A program made the position numbers and the translations under genes. Shown here one piece after another: positions 53,147-60,903 of a DNA stretch of 64,000 bases. The notes under the pieces were generated by a model. The model made no database searches and was not told where the DNA came from. It saw only the letters and a program-made list of their open reading frames with translations. This DNA is from SVTX01 sp051867975 (GTDB taxonomy: Bacteria; Bacillota; Clostridia; Oscillospirales; CAG-272): NCBI GenBank assembly GCA_051867975.1, contig JBJDZM010000120.1, positions 7,364 through 71,363 of the forward strand, in the 5' to 3' direction. Every line of letters starts with the position of its first letter. Positions within the stretch are counted from its first letter, which is position 1.

Positions 53147-53698
53147 ATGGAAGACGAAAAAATCGTTACGCTGTATTGGGAGCGCAATGAAAACGCTATT
53201 CGGGAGACCGAGTTGAAATACGGTAAATATTGCTACACAATCGCATATAATATTCTTCACTCGCACGAAGACTCGGATGAATGTGTCAACGAGACTTGGA
53301 ACAGCGCATGGAATGCCATGCCGCCCGAAAAACCAACTAAGCTGCCGTGCTTTCTCGCTCGTATTACCCGAAATATTGCCATAGACCGATTTCGGTATGC
53401 CAGCGCACAAAAACGCGGCTCAGAGGCAGAAAGTGCTATTGATGAATATTGGGAATGTATTCCGAACGGTGATGCTCCGATTGAGGATGAATTGGTGCTG
53501 AAGCAGGCAATCAATGGGTTTCTTGCAAGTCTTGATACCCGAACCCGTGTCATATTTATGCGCAGGTATTGGTATTCGATGAGTGTCAAGGATATTGCAG
53601 ACGGCATGCGCCTTTCGGAAAGTCATATCAGTGTCATCCTGCATAGGACCAGAAGAAAATTCAAAGATTATCTTACGAAAGAGGGAATATTTGTATGA
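53147..53698 (+). CDS. ECF-type RNA polymerase sigma factor
   Basis: A 183-residue sigma-70 family factor with region 2 (about 10-80; SDECVNETWNSAWNAMPPEK) and region 4 (about 125-180; FMRRYWYSMSVKDIADGMRLSESHISVILHRTRRKF). It lacks region 3, as ECF sigmas do. GAGGAGGTGA lies 5 bases before the ATG. Its stop overlaps the start of the next gene by 4 bases (ATGA), and that gene encodes its probable membrane anti-sigma. Confidence 0.92.
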   Translation: MEDEKIVTLYWERNENAIRETELKYGKYCYTIAYNILHSHEDSDECVNETWNSAWNAMPPEKPTKLPCFLARITRNIAIDRFRYASAQKRGSEAESAIDEYWECIPNGDAPIEDELVLKQAINGFLASLDTRTRVIFMRRYWYSMSVKDIADGMRLSESHISVILHRTRRKFKDYLTKEGIFV

Positions 53699-55611
53699 AG
53701 AAAAAGAATTGGTTTCGAAGCTTTTGCCTTGCCGATGATAAATACATTGCCGAGGCGCATCCCGATAATGTGATCAAACCGAAAAGAAATAAGGTGGTTA
53801 TTTCACTTGTGGCAGCATGTGCGTGCTTTGCGCTCCTTATTTGCAATTTGTGGCTCTTTATTCCGTTTAACACCAACCCACCCGACGTTTCGCAATACGA
53901 GGACAGTGAGTATTACGGTCTCATTCAGAAACTGAACGTACTTACATTTGAGCAACCAAAGTACAAAAACAATGCCGCCAAGCTCTGGGCAGGGCTGAAA
54001 AATATTTCATTTGGTGCAATAAAAGGTGAGATTGATGCAATGCCGGAGATTGACGCGGATAATGTCGCGGAGATTGAAACCGGTGATTACAAGGAGATCA
54101 CCGATAACCAAGTTGCAGGCATTATTGAAGCCGACCGCATCAAACGCAGCGACACACATATTTATTATCTTGACAATGAGGTGCTTCGTATCTTCTCCAT
54201 TGACAAAGAAAATACAAAAGAGGTTGGCAACTACACTCTCTACGGTGAAAGCAAGAACTTTTATTTAGACCAGTGGGAATTCTACCTTTCCGACGATTGC
54301 AAAACCGTAACGGTAGTCACGCAGTATTATGAGAAAACCGATAACAACCCAAACCGTTATGTTGATCTGATCTCGCTTGACGTCAGCGATCCTGCCAATA
54401 TTGTCAAGAAGGATGAATTCAACATTACGGGAAATTATATATCGTCCCGTAAAACAAACGGAAGCATCCTGCTCTTGACCGAGTTCGTTATCAACAAACA
54501 AGAACTTGATTTTGATGATGAAACTACCTTCCTTCCTCAAATTGACGAAGGCAACGGCGCACACAGTATTCCCGCAAGCGGAATCGTATCTCCCGATAAT
54601 CTCAGCAACACTCGCTACACTGTTGTGATGAAGCTCGACGAGAGTACGCTCGACCTTGAAGGGACTGCGGCATATCTCTCCTATTCCGAGGATGTGTACG
54701 TTTCCGAAAATCATGTATTTTTGACTCATGTGTTCGCAGATAAAAAGGAAAACGAGGATGGCACGATCACGAGAAATTCTATGACTGAGATTTCCTGCTT
54801 GACCTATGGTGGCGACAGCTTTGAAAGAAAAGGAACCGTCACTGTCAGAGGTTACGTCAAGGATCAGTGGAGCATGGATGAATATGAGGGCATTCTCCGT
54901 GTTTTCACTACCACTAATGCTACAACCATTCGTGAGCAGTATTATGACAACGGAACTGTATCTGCTGAGATCCTTCAGACTGCAACCGGACTGTCCAATG
55001 CAAGCCTGTATTGCATCGACCTTAACTCTTTTGATGTCGTTGCATCTGTGATCGATTTTGCACCTCCGCGCGAGGAAATTCAGTCGGTCAGATTCGACAA
55101 GGAAACAGCATATGTTTGCACATCTATTGAAATGTCAGACCCCGTATTTTTCTTTGACCTGTCCGATCTTAATAACATCAAATATAAGGACACCGGCACG
55201 ATTGAGGGCTTCTCCACCTCTCTTATTAACCTCGGAAACGGTTATCTTCTCGGCATAGGCAGGGGCGGAAGCTGGAGCGGCTTTAAGGTTGAAGTGTATG
55301 AGGAAACCGAGGACGGTGTTCGTTCTGTATGCTCGTATGAGCTTGAGAACGCATATTATTCAACCGAATATAAGTCCTATTACGTAGACCGTCAAAATCA
55401 GCTTGTAGGCATTGGCATTGCAGATAATAGCTACAATGACTATAATGAAAGGAACAGATATATTCTCCTTCATTTTGACGGATATGAGCTTGTAGAGCTT
55501 GTTAACGTACCCCTTGCCGGTGACCCCGCCAATATGCGCGGAGTTTATATCGACGGCTATATGTATATGTTTGGTTTCAACGACTTTAAGGTGGAAAAGG
55601 TTTTTGATTAA
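53695..55611 (+). CDS. Membrane-anchored beta-propeller protein, probable anti-sigma
   Basis: A 638-residue protein: a short cytoplasmic N-terminus (about 1-35), one membrane helix (about 36-58) and a large extracytoplasmic beta-propeller of the Beta_propel (PF09826) kind, with blades about 135-638 carrying VxxYxLDxxxxx and YNDYN patterns. In many Firmicutes such proteins follow an ECF sigma and inhibit it through the N-terminus. That the propeller senses an outside signal is inference. It overlaps the sigma gene by 4 bases, so the pair is coupled. Confidence 0.85.
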   Translation: MKKKNWFRSFCLADDKYIAEAHPDNVIKPKRNKVVISLVAACACFALLICNLWLFIPFNTNPPDVSQYEDSEYYGLIQKLNVLTFEQPKYKNNAAKLWAGLKNISFGAIKGEIDAMPEIDADNVAEIETGDYKEITDNQVAGIIEADRIKRSDTHIYYLDNEVLRIFSIDKENTKEVGNYTLYGESKNFYLDQWEFYLSDDCKTVTVVTQYYEKTDNNPNRYVDLISLDVSDPANIVKKDEFNITGNYISSRKTNGSILLLTEFVINKQELDFDDETTFLPQIDEGNGAHSIPASGIVSPDNLSNTRYTVVMKLDESTLDLEGTAAYLSYSEDVYVSENHVFLTHVFADKKENEDGTITRNSMTEISCLTYGGDSFERKGTVTVRGYVKDQWSMDEYEGILRVFTTTNATTIREQYYDNGTVSAEILQTATGLSNASLYCIDLNSFDVVASVIDFAPPREEIQSVRFDKETAYVCTSIEMSDPVFFFDLSDLNNIKYKDTGTIEGFSTSLINLGNGYLLGIGRGGSWSGFKVEVYEETEDGVRSVCSYELENAYYSTEYKSYYVDRQNQLVGIGIADNSYNDYNERNRYILLHFDGYELVELVNVPLAGDPANMRGVYIDGYMYMFGFNDFKVEKVFD

Positions 55612-55658
55612 CGGGCAATAAGAGCCCAAGAGCAGATTAGTTGAAAAAACAGAATTAA

Positions 55659-55778
55659 GGGGCTGTAGAAAAACTCCGATTTTTGGCAAATTCTTTGTAA
55701 AATAACTACACAAAAACAGGGCTTTCTCCGGTTGAAAACCTTGTTTTTTGTGCATTATGCGAGTTTTGCAACAGCCCC
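55659..55778. mobile_element. MITE-like element with 18-bp terminal inverted repeats
   Basis: GGGGCTGTAGAAAAACTC (55659-55676) and GAGTTTTGCAACAGCCCC (55761-55778) match as inverted repeats at 16 of 18 positions; total 120 bp. Ends of the GGGGCTGTTGCAAAA kind are known from IS element families. No transposase and no clear target duplication are seen. Inference: a non-autonomous remnant. Confidence 0.65.
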
Positions 55779-55908
55779 CTTTTTCTTGACTTCAGCAGGT
55801 CAGTTTTTGGTGTTATGGGGCGAACCGACGAAAATGTCAAGTTTAAAGAATAAAAAAAGAATAAAGCATAGGGAATAAAACAAAAAGCAGCGTAATGTTT
55901 TGCAACAT

Positions 55909-55968
55909 TTCTGCAAATAAAAAAAGCCAAACGCTCGGCTGATAAGCATTTGGCTATGTACGCGGAAG
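55909..55968 (-). terminator. Terminator inside a duplicated 60-bp segment, copy 1
   Basis: AGCCAAACGCT (55925-55935) pairs with AGCATTTGGCT (55945-55955); on the minus strand the stem is followed by a T-run (seven of eight). It ends transcription from the thioesterase operon. About 60 bp is repeated at 58615-58674. Confidence 0.8.
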
Positions 55969-55994
55969 GCTGTTAATATGCAACTCAAATATTG

Positions 55995-56025
55995 AGGGCT
56001 GACAGTTATTTATTCTGTCAGCCCT
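55995..56025 (-). other. Stem-loop after the thioesterase gene
   Basis: AGGGCTGACAG (55995-56005) and CTGTCAGCCCT (56015-56025), loop TTATTTATT: a perfect 11-bp stem 10 bases past the stop. No T-run on the minus strand. Confidence 0.6.
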
Positions 56026-56034
56026 TGGGGCTAC

Positions 56035-56748
56035 TTATTGATAGACCACCAAGCAACAATGTGTGCCGTTCGCGTTTATTAAAATATTCTCTCCGTTATC
56101 GGAATGAACATGTTTTAGAGTTACGTTGTCATCTTCTGTTATTGGCTTCATATAAGAGATTCGTATTTCGGAAACGGAGTCGTTTTCGAAGAAGTCCTTC
56201 GGCAATGCCTCCATTGCCAGATCAACATAACGGGTATTATGCATATGTCCGTTAAAATCAATATCGCTACGGCGTAATTGAAGTTCTTTTTCCGAGGTGA
56301 ACTCTGACGGTGCACGCAGTCTTTGTGCGTCCTCAAACAGAGTTTTTTCTTCGGGCTGATATGAGCCAAACAATTCTTCGCTAATGCGTGTAAGTTTTGA
56401 TGTTGCAAGGTCAAACAAAGCAAACTTTGCCTCTGCCAGGATAAGCTCAGTGCCGTTTTCATCGGTCAAAAGGAAGTCCCGATACACGGCGCTTGCAGGA
56501 GCCTTGCCGCGAACCCATGTGGTGATGCGTAAAGACTCACCGTTTTCGGGACGGCGAATGATTTTCACACGCCACTCTGTCAAAATCCACGCAATACCAT
56601 TCTTATTAGCGTCCGCAAGACTATCACCTGCCATTGCGGAATGGTCGCTTCCCGCACTTTCTAAAATTTGCAAAATAGCCTCATAGGATAGTTTTCCGTA
56701 ACGGTTATAATCACTCGGTCTTGGTGTGTATGTTTTTTGATAATACAT
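56035..56748 (-). CDS. Acyl-ACP thioesterase
   Basis: A 237-residue double hot-dog thioesterase (PF01643-like) that releases fatty acids from acyl carrier protein. Visible: the first hot-dog (about 1-120; ADANKNGIAWILTEWRVKI), then a second (about 150-237; DIDFNGHMHNTRYVDLAM with the catalytic Asn/His). I chose the ATG at 56748, preceded by GGGGGA; an ATG at 56754 lies closer to that site. It follows the alpha/beta-hydrolase gene by 13 bases, so the two form an operon, and a terminator follows. Confidence 0.9.
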   Translation of the reverse strand: MYYQKTYTPRPSDYNRYGKLSYEAILQILESAGSDHSAMAGDSLADANKNGIAWILTEWRVKIIRRPENGESLRITTWVRGKAPASAVYRDFLLTDENGTELILAEAKFALFDLATSKLTRISEELFGSYQPEEKTLFEDAQRLRAPSEFTSEKELQLRRSDIDFNGHMHNTRYVDLAMEALPKDFFENDSVSEIRISYMKPITEDDNVTLKHVHSDNGENILINANGTHCCLVVYQ

Positions 56749-56761
56749 AAACATCCCCCAT

Positions 56762-57706
56762 TTAGTGATTTTTCGTGATGTCTTGCCAATTTGCGTTATT
56801 GAGAATTTCCGCGTCCTCACCGATAAATACGTTTCCCGCCTCCGTATCATCTTTCAAGTGATACATAAACCAAGCGGTCATATATCCGTCGGCATTTGTA
56901 AGCATATCACCGTGATCGGTATTCACACGTCTTGCATATATTTTCATAATATCATCGGAGAGCGTTTCGTAATTCTCCTGCAAAGCAGACAGGGGCGCAA
57001 TACCCGAATCCTTTTCATTTCCCGCGTCAACTTGTAATGTTCCCGCCGTCATAAAATACGGAATATTGATCTTGCTGACATCGTGTTCCCATTTCAAAGC
57101 GGCCGCAAGTTCGCGGTGCGGTGCGCTTGCCGTGTAAATTGTTTTATAGTAACTTCCGTTTTCGTGTTCGGTTACTGCGCTGATCGCACCGATACCGCCC
57201 TGTGAATGTCCCGCTATACCAATGTTGGCGGTATCAATCTTTCCGTAGAAAATGCTTGATGTATCTTTGTTGCTATCAAGCATAAAATCAAGACTTTCGG
57301 CAGAGGAAAGACCGTTCCACGATTCACCGTCCTCGTTTCCAATCACGATAAAGCCCCAAGAGGCGAGATGGTCAAAGATAGGCTCATACTTTGAAGCAGG
57401 CACACCCGTTCCGTTTGCCATCACGACAAGGGGATACGTAGTGTCGGAGCTTGTCATTTTGGTAGGATACCAAATCTTGAACTGTCCGATTTTTTCACTG
57501 CCGGCATCATATTCGACATAAGATACCTCGTATGTACCTTTGTTCGTGTATTTCTGCTCCAACGGCTTATCGGTCACGACGCTTTCAAAGTAATTTTCTT
57601 TTACCTGAGGCTGTTTTGACGCCCAGATGAAGAACACCACCAACGCCACGATCAAAGCTGCGATAATACCAACGATAATCAACAATACTTTCAAAAATTT
57701 TTTCAT
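56762..57706 (-). CDS. Membrane-anchored alpha/beta-hydrolase
   Basis: A 314-residue protein with a lysine-rich start, one membrane helix (about 5-28), then an alpha/beta-hydrolase domain. The nucleophile elbow is GHSQGG (about 167-172), and the likely acid and His of the triad lie near TDHGDM. Such fold members act as esterases, lipases or dienelactone hydrolases. I chose the ATG at 57706 because AAGGAG lies 7 bases upstream. It heads the operon with the acyl-ACP thioesterase, suggesting a role in fatty-acid or ester metabolism. Confidence 0.85.
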   Translation of the reverse strand: MKKFLKVLLIIVGIIAALIVALVVFFIWASKQPQVKENYFESVVTDKPLEQKYTNKGTYEVSYVEYDAGSEKIGQFKIWYPTKMTSSDTTYPLVVMANGTGVPASKYEPIFDHLASWGFIVIGNEDGESWNGLSSAESLDFMLDSNKDTSSIFYGKIDTANIGIAGHSQGGIGAISAVTEHENGSYYKTIYTASAPHRELAAALKWEHDVSKINIPYFMTAGTLQVDAGNEKDSGIAPLSALQENYETLSDDIMKIYARRVNTDHGDMLTNADGYMTAWFMYHLKDDTEAGNVFIGEDAEILNNANWQDITKNH

Positions 57707-57729
57707 AAGCGCTCCTTGTTTTTTTTCTC

Positions 57730-57785
57730 TTGACATTTCAGAAAAATGATGATACAATTGTATCACATCTAATCCATTTCGTCAA
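57730..57785. promoter_or_regulatory. Two opposing promoters sharing one palindrome (tetR and hydrolase operon)
   Basis: Plus: TTGACA (57730-57735), 17 bases, TACAAT (57753-57758). Minus: TTGACG (57780-57785), 17 bases, TACAAT (57757-57762). The two -10 boxes overlap by two bases and form the perfect palindrome TGATACAATTGTATCA (57750-57765). A half-site copy, TTGTATCACAT, lies at 57820-57830. Confidence 0.88.
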
Positions 57786-57828
57786 TAGCTTATAAAGGTT
57801 GAGAAACAAAGGAGCGAAATTGTATCAC

Positions 57829-58338
57829 ATGAATAAAAAGCAAGAGACAAACGAGTTTGTAAAGGAATGTATCACGACAGCCCTTTTACAGATGATGAAA
57901 AAGCAACCGTTTGAAAGTATTTCCGTCACTGAGTTAACCCAAAAAGCGGGAGTCGGCAGAGTTTCCTTCTACCGCAATTTTGAAAGCAAGGAGGATGTCA
58001 TCCGCAAGCATCTCGGAAAACTCATTAAGGAATGGGGCGAGGATTTTGAGAAAAACGGGAGCCCCGACACGCTGATTGAAAGCCTGTTTTCACATTATTA
58101 TAAGCACAAGGATCTTTTCATTTTGTTGTATCGCAGAGGGCTTGCACATATCAGCCTGCAAAACGTACTCGATGTTTGCGGTCCGGCTCCGGATCAGGAT
58201 AATATGACCGCCTACACGCGCGCGTGGTTCTGTCACGGACTATACGGATGGATCGAGGAATGGTTCAAGCGAGGTATGCCGGAAACACCTGCTGAAATGG
58301 CGAAATTATTTGAAGGATCGCTACCAAAGAATGTTTAA
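57829..58338 (+). CDS. TetR family transcriptional regulator
   Basis: A 169-residue TetR-type regulator: helix-turn-helix (about 20-50; FESISVTELTQKAGVGRVSFYRNFESKEDV) and a C-terminal helical domain typical of the TetR_C_7-like group. The ATG at 57829 lies 14 bases after AAAGGAG; a TTG at 57820 lies only 5 bases after it and may be the true start (172 residues). It is divergent from the hydrolase/thioesterase operon and probably represses both through the shared palindrome. Confidence 0.9.
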   Translation: MNKKQETNEFVKECITTALLQMMKKQPFESISVTELTQKAGVGRVSFYRNFESKEDVIRKHLGKLIKEWGEDFEKNGSPDTLIESLFSHYYKHKDLFILLYRRGLAHISLQNVLDVCGPAPDQDNMTAYTRAWFCHGLYGWIEEWFKRGMPETPAEMAKLFEGSLPKNV

Positions 58339-58394
58339 TGCTTTCTTTGCCTACGATTCAATATTTGAGTTTATTACGATTCATCACCGTTATA

Positions 58395-58535
58395 TCACGA
58401 CATTTGCAGCAAAATGTTCAGTATATCGGCGATGTTTCTATCAAGATATATCGACTTATTGTCGATTTCTTTCGGGCAAAGCATCTCGCCTGAATTGATG
58501 CAGGTGTACACGGCGTTTGCATTACTCGCTGTCAT
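58395..58535 (-). CDS. Possible small protein (46 residues)
   Basis: A 46-residue frame MTASNANAVYTCINSGEM...LNILLQMS. TTGGAGG abuts the ATG. It has no recognisable family, and it might be a fragment of a larger gene. Around it, 58339-58614 holds nothing else I can support except a second 16-codon frame after GAAAGGA (about 58600). Confidence 0.3.
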   Translation of the reverse strand: MTASNANAVYTCINSGEMLCPKEIDNKSIYLDRNIADILNILLQMS

Positions 58536-58614
58536 CCTCCAAAATGGATATTTTATGATTGAATGTTCGCGATCTTTGAATTTTTTGAAATGTTTGCTGT
58601 CATCTGTTTTTCCT

Positions 58615-58674
58615 TTCTGCAAATAAAAAAAGCCAAACGCTCGGCTGATAAGCATTTGGCTATGTATGCAGAAG
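58615..58674 (-). repeat. Duplicated terminator segment, copy 2
   Basis: AGCCAAACGCT (58631-58641) and AGCATTTGGCT (58651-58661), with a T-run on the minus strand. It is nearly identical to 55909-55968, including the flanks, so the whole segment was copied. Confidence 0.8.
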
Positions 58675-58678
58675 GTTT

Positions 58679-58827
58679 ATTCTTTGTCTTCAGCAGGTCA
58701 ATTATTGCGATTCGCCGGTTTGAGTTCTTTGATATGTACGATGGATTGATTTCGAAAAATACTTATTTCTGCTTTTCGGGGGTTCGAATCCTCTTGGAGA
58801 AGAGATGGACTTGTTTTGTAATATACT
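58679..58827 (+). repeat. Direct repeat (about 145 bp) flanking the accessory region, copy 1
   Basis: From TTCTTTGTCTTCAGCAGGTC to CTTGTTTTGTAA. The partner lies at 63802-63945, about 5.1 kb away, same orientation, with roughly nine of ten bases alike. It contains CTTCAGCAGGTCA (58688-58700) and two segments like the T-arm of tRNA (GGTTTGAGTTC, GGGTTCGAATCC). Confidence 0.75.
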
Positions 58828-58864
58828 ATTTGAAAACATTTTGTGACTAACACAAAAAAACGAA

Positions 58865-58975
58865 AGAGGTTGAAACCTTGTCGAGGGTTCAAGTCCTTCC
58901 GGTCGCTTGCGCTCATAATGAAATTCTTAAAAAAGTGCATTCTCGATAGTTCGAATCCTTCGACTCGAAAAAAAT
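58865..58975 (+). repeat. Further tRNA T-arm-like segments
   Basis: GAGGG-TTCAAGT-CCTTC (about 58877-58893) has a 5-bp stem (one G-U) and the T-loop consensus; AGTTCGAATCCTTCGACTCG follows near 58945. No D-arm, anticodon arm or acceptor stem is seen nearby, so these are not tRNA genes. They could be remnants left by tRNA-targeting elements. Confidence 0.4.
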
Positions 58976-59030
58976 CGAAAATGGATCTATGGAAATTCGA
59001 ACAATCAAATGAAAAAAACGGGGGAGGATC

Positions 59031-59375
59031 TTAATTGTTTTCCTTCGCCGTGTTGATGGAGGCGATCAACATTCTGCGGATTGAACCGCAATTGTGAAGA
59101 ACGCTTTTTGAAATCTCATCTGAAATGATATTTGCTTTTTGCGCAATCTCAATCCAATATTCCGTTTCGTAACATTCTTTTAGGGATATTTGTAATTTGG
59201 CAACAAAATCTGCCTTGCTGTGAGCATACTTTGCCTCTCGGATATTTGCACCGATACTTGTGCCGCTTCTCTCAAGTTGATTTGCCAAGGAATAATGTCC
59301 TTTGATGCCGTCGGTCAAATTCAAAATCTCAACCGCAAATTCGGTTGACATATCTGCGAGCTTGTTTTCTGCCAT
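59031..59375 (-). CDS. Four-helix-bundle protein (23S rRNA-intervening-sequence S23 family)
   Basis: A 114-residue all-helical protein of the S23/four-helix-bundle family (PF05635-like): FAVEILNLTDGIKGHYSLANQLERSGTSIGANIREA, followed by KADFVAKLQISLKECYETEYWI. Members form homopentameric bundles and are known from 23S rRNA intervening sequences and as Avd-like partners of retroelements; their role alone is unclear. I chose the ATG at 59375 (8 bases after AGAGG). The 134-bp repeat ends 24 bases upstream with an extended -10, so it may drive the gene. Confidence 0.9.
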   Translation of the reverse strand: MAENKLADMSTEFAVEILNLTDGIKGHYSLANQLERSGTSIGANIREAKYAHSKADFVAKLQISLKECYETEYWIEIAQKANIISDEISKSVLHNCGSIRRMLIASINTAKENN

Positions 59376-59398
59376 AGTCATCACCTCTTTCGAATATC

Positions 59399-59532
59399 AT
59401 TATATCACAAGTAAAAATGCTTGCTCGCAAGGGCATTTTTACGACGTGATTCAAGGGCGCAGGCACGCGCAGCGTGCGAAGGGCGAAGCCCAAAGACTTG
59501 CGTTAGCAAGGATTTCTGCGTATATTATATCA
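59399..59532 (-). repeat. 134-bp structured repeat, copy 2
   Basis: Same length, ends (ATTATATCA) and hairpins as the copy at 46497-46630. Differences sit in loops (for example GCACGC-GCA-GCGTGC against GTA; CTTGC-GTTA-GCAAG against GGTA) or linkers. Its left end places TGATATAAT right before the four-helix-bundle gene. Confidence 0.88.
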
Positions 59533-59549
59533 CAAAATCAAAAATAGTC

Positions 59550-59717
59550 AATGAAATCGTGGCGTTGCCACGATGAAATCCTCACTTTGTTCGGATGAAA
59601 TCTTCGGCGTACCGCCTCAGATGAAATCCAATCCGCCTCCCATCTCCCCGCGAAGCGGGATTTCATCGCGAAGCGATTTCATCCACCAAAGGTGGATTTC
59701 TTCCGCCAGCGGCGGAT
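59550..59717. repeat. Poly-hairpin array with GATGAAATC linkers
   Basis: GATGAAATC at 59572-59580, 59594-59602 and 59620-59628 (variant at 59550-59558), then its complement GATTTCATC at 59659-59667 and 59675-59683 (variants after). Between them lie small hairpins: GTGGC/GCCAC, GGCG/CCGCC, CCCGC/GCGGG, TCGC/GCGA, CCACC/GGTGG, CCGCC/GGCGG, mostly with three-base loops. The array is itself roughly palindromic. Confidence 0.8.
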
Positions 59718-59724
59718 TTAACTG

Positions 59725-59758
59725 AAAAAAGCAGATTGCTTACGCAACCTGCTTTTTT
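59725..59758. terminator. Bidirectional terminator beside the hairpin array
   Basis: AAAAAAGCAG-A-TTGC and GCAA-C-CTGCTTTTTT form a stem with one mismatch and a TTAC loop (59725-59756), T/A-runs on both sides. Between it and 59966 I see no supported gene. Confidence 0.85.
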
Positions 59759-59965
59759 CTTGGCACACTATTACAAAATAGATCCCTACCACAAGTTTTT
59801 TCGAAATCGATCCATGTTTCAAAGTCAGCGGATAGACTTATCCCTTGGTGATGATGGGAGTTGCACATGACCGCTGTCTTCCGGGGTGCTACTCCATGTT
59901 TGTAAACGAATCTATGTAAACTACCATTGAGGAGGCTCAGCCTTTTGACTACAGAATAGCAGATA

Positions 59966-60574
59966 CTATTCTTCGGACTCACCTTCGTAAGCTCTGCACA
60001 CACGATCTACGCCGTATTTTAATAAGGCGTTTTCGCATTCGAGAATAAAGTGACGATAATCCCAAATGACGTCATGACCGTCCCGAGTTACATGAATGTT
60101 CGATTCTCCCGTCGAATCAATCTGATCAATAAAATCAGCGAATTGTTCAGGAGAAACATCATCCAAGATACCTCTACCTTTTCCGTTGATAATTTGAGGA
60201 TACCTTCTTCCGGCACCTCTCGCCATATCAGCGATGGACAGCACACGAATATCGAATATTTGAGAACAACCGTAATCATAAATCATTTCCATTGTATCAC
60301 CGACAGATATATTCAGATCCTGCAGTTGCACCTGTGTTGCATCGATTGCATCTTCGATATCGCTTTCTTCCAAAATCATGGGCAGAACATAAGGTGTGTC
60401 TTCATATGAAAACTCAAATGCATGATAAGCTAAAGTATCGAAAGTATGAAGAATCAAGTAGCCGAGTTGAGCAATTGTGTTCTTGCTCGATACTTCTACA
60501 GTTCTCCAAATCTTATCCTCGAAATCCTTATAAGCTATATGCAAGGTATAGACTTGAGCTTTCAATAATTTCAC
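59966..60574 (-). CDS. Plasmid pRiA4b ORF-3-like protein
   Basis: A 202-residue protein matching the pRiA4b ORF-3 family (PF07929): YTLHIAYKDFEDKIWRTVEVSSKNTIAQLGYLILHTFDTLAYHAFEF, then VGDTMEMIYDYGCSQIFDIRVLSI and a C-terminal acidic tail. The family is common on plasmids and integrated elements but has no known function. RBS GGGAGGT precedes the ATG. It lies inside the direct-repeat-bounded region, which fits a mobile origin. Confidence 0.88.
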   Translation of the reverse strand: MKLLKAQVYTLHIAYKDFEDKIWRTVEVSSKNTIAQLGYLILHTFDTLAYHAFEFSYEDTPYVLPMILEESDIEDAIDATQVQLQDLNISVGDTMEMIYDYGCSQIFDIRVLSIADMARGAGRRYPQIINGKGRGILDDVSPEQFADFIDQIDSTGESNIHVTRDGHDVIWDYRHFILECENALLKYGVDRVCRAYEGESEE

Positions 60575-60903
60575 CTCCCATTATGAACTCATCTTATTAT
60601 ACCATTTTTGGGGGATTAGTTCAAGTCGTTTGTGTGAATTTTTATGTACAACCAATGTTATCCTTGGTGCAGATATCTCATCGACATCTAAAAATCCTGC
60701 TGGCAACAGCCTCCTGTTTTAATATGAAAGACTTTAGTCACAGATGTCGGTCTGCGTTTTCATAACCTCTTGATCAAGGAGTAGAATGCACAGTATGTAC
60801 CTTGCGGTTCTATTTTTCATACCGCAAGGTTAAGGAGAATATGAAATGAATCTACATAGCGAGGAGGTAGCACTATGTACCTGCGTTGCCGCAGGTGAAG
60901 ATT
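60575..60903. other. Intergenic spacer with two hairpins
   Basis: No gene is supported. ACCTTGCGGT (60799-60808) and ACCGCAAGGT (60821-60830) form a perfect 10-bp stem; ACCTGCG-TTGC-CGCAGGT (60878-60895) forms another, right at the end of the next minus-strand gene and possibly its terminator. Confidence 0.5.

Noticed and set aside
58700..58975. tRNA genes
   Set aside because: Only T-arm-like GGTTCGAATCC segments are seen; no D-arm, anticodon arm or acceptor pairing can be built around them.
59031..59375. Diversity-generating retroelement with an Avd protein
   Set aside because: The four-helix protein resembles Avd, but no reverse transcriptase or template/variable repeat pair is in the window.
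59740..60003. 87-codon frame between the terminator and the pRiA4b-like gene
   Set aside because: GTG start without ribosome site, overlaps the upstream gene by 38 bases and runs into a terminator hairpin.
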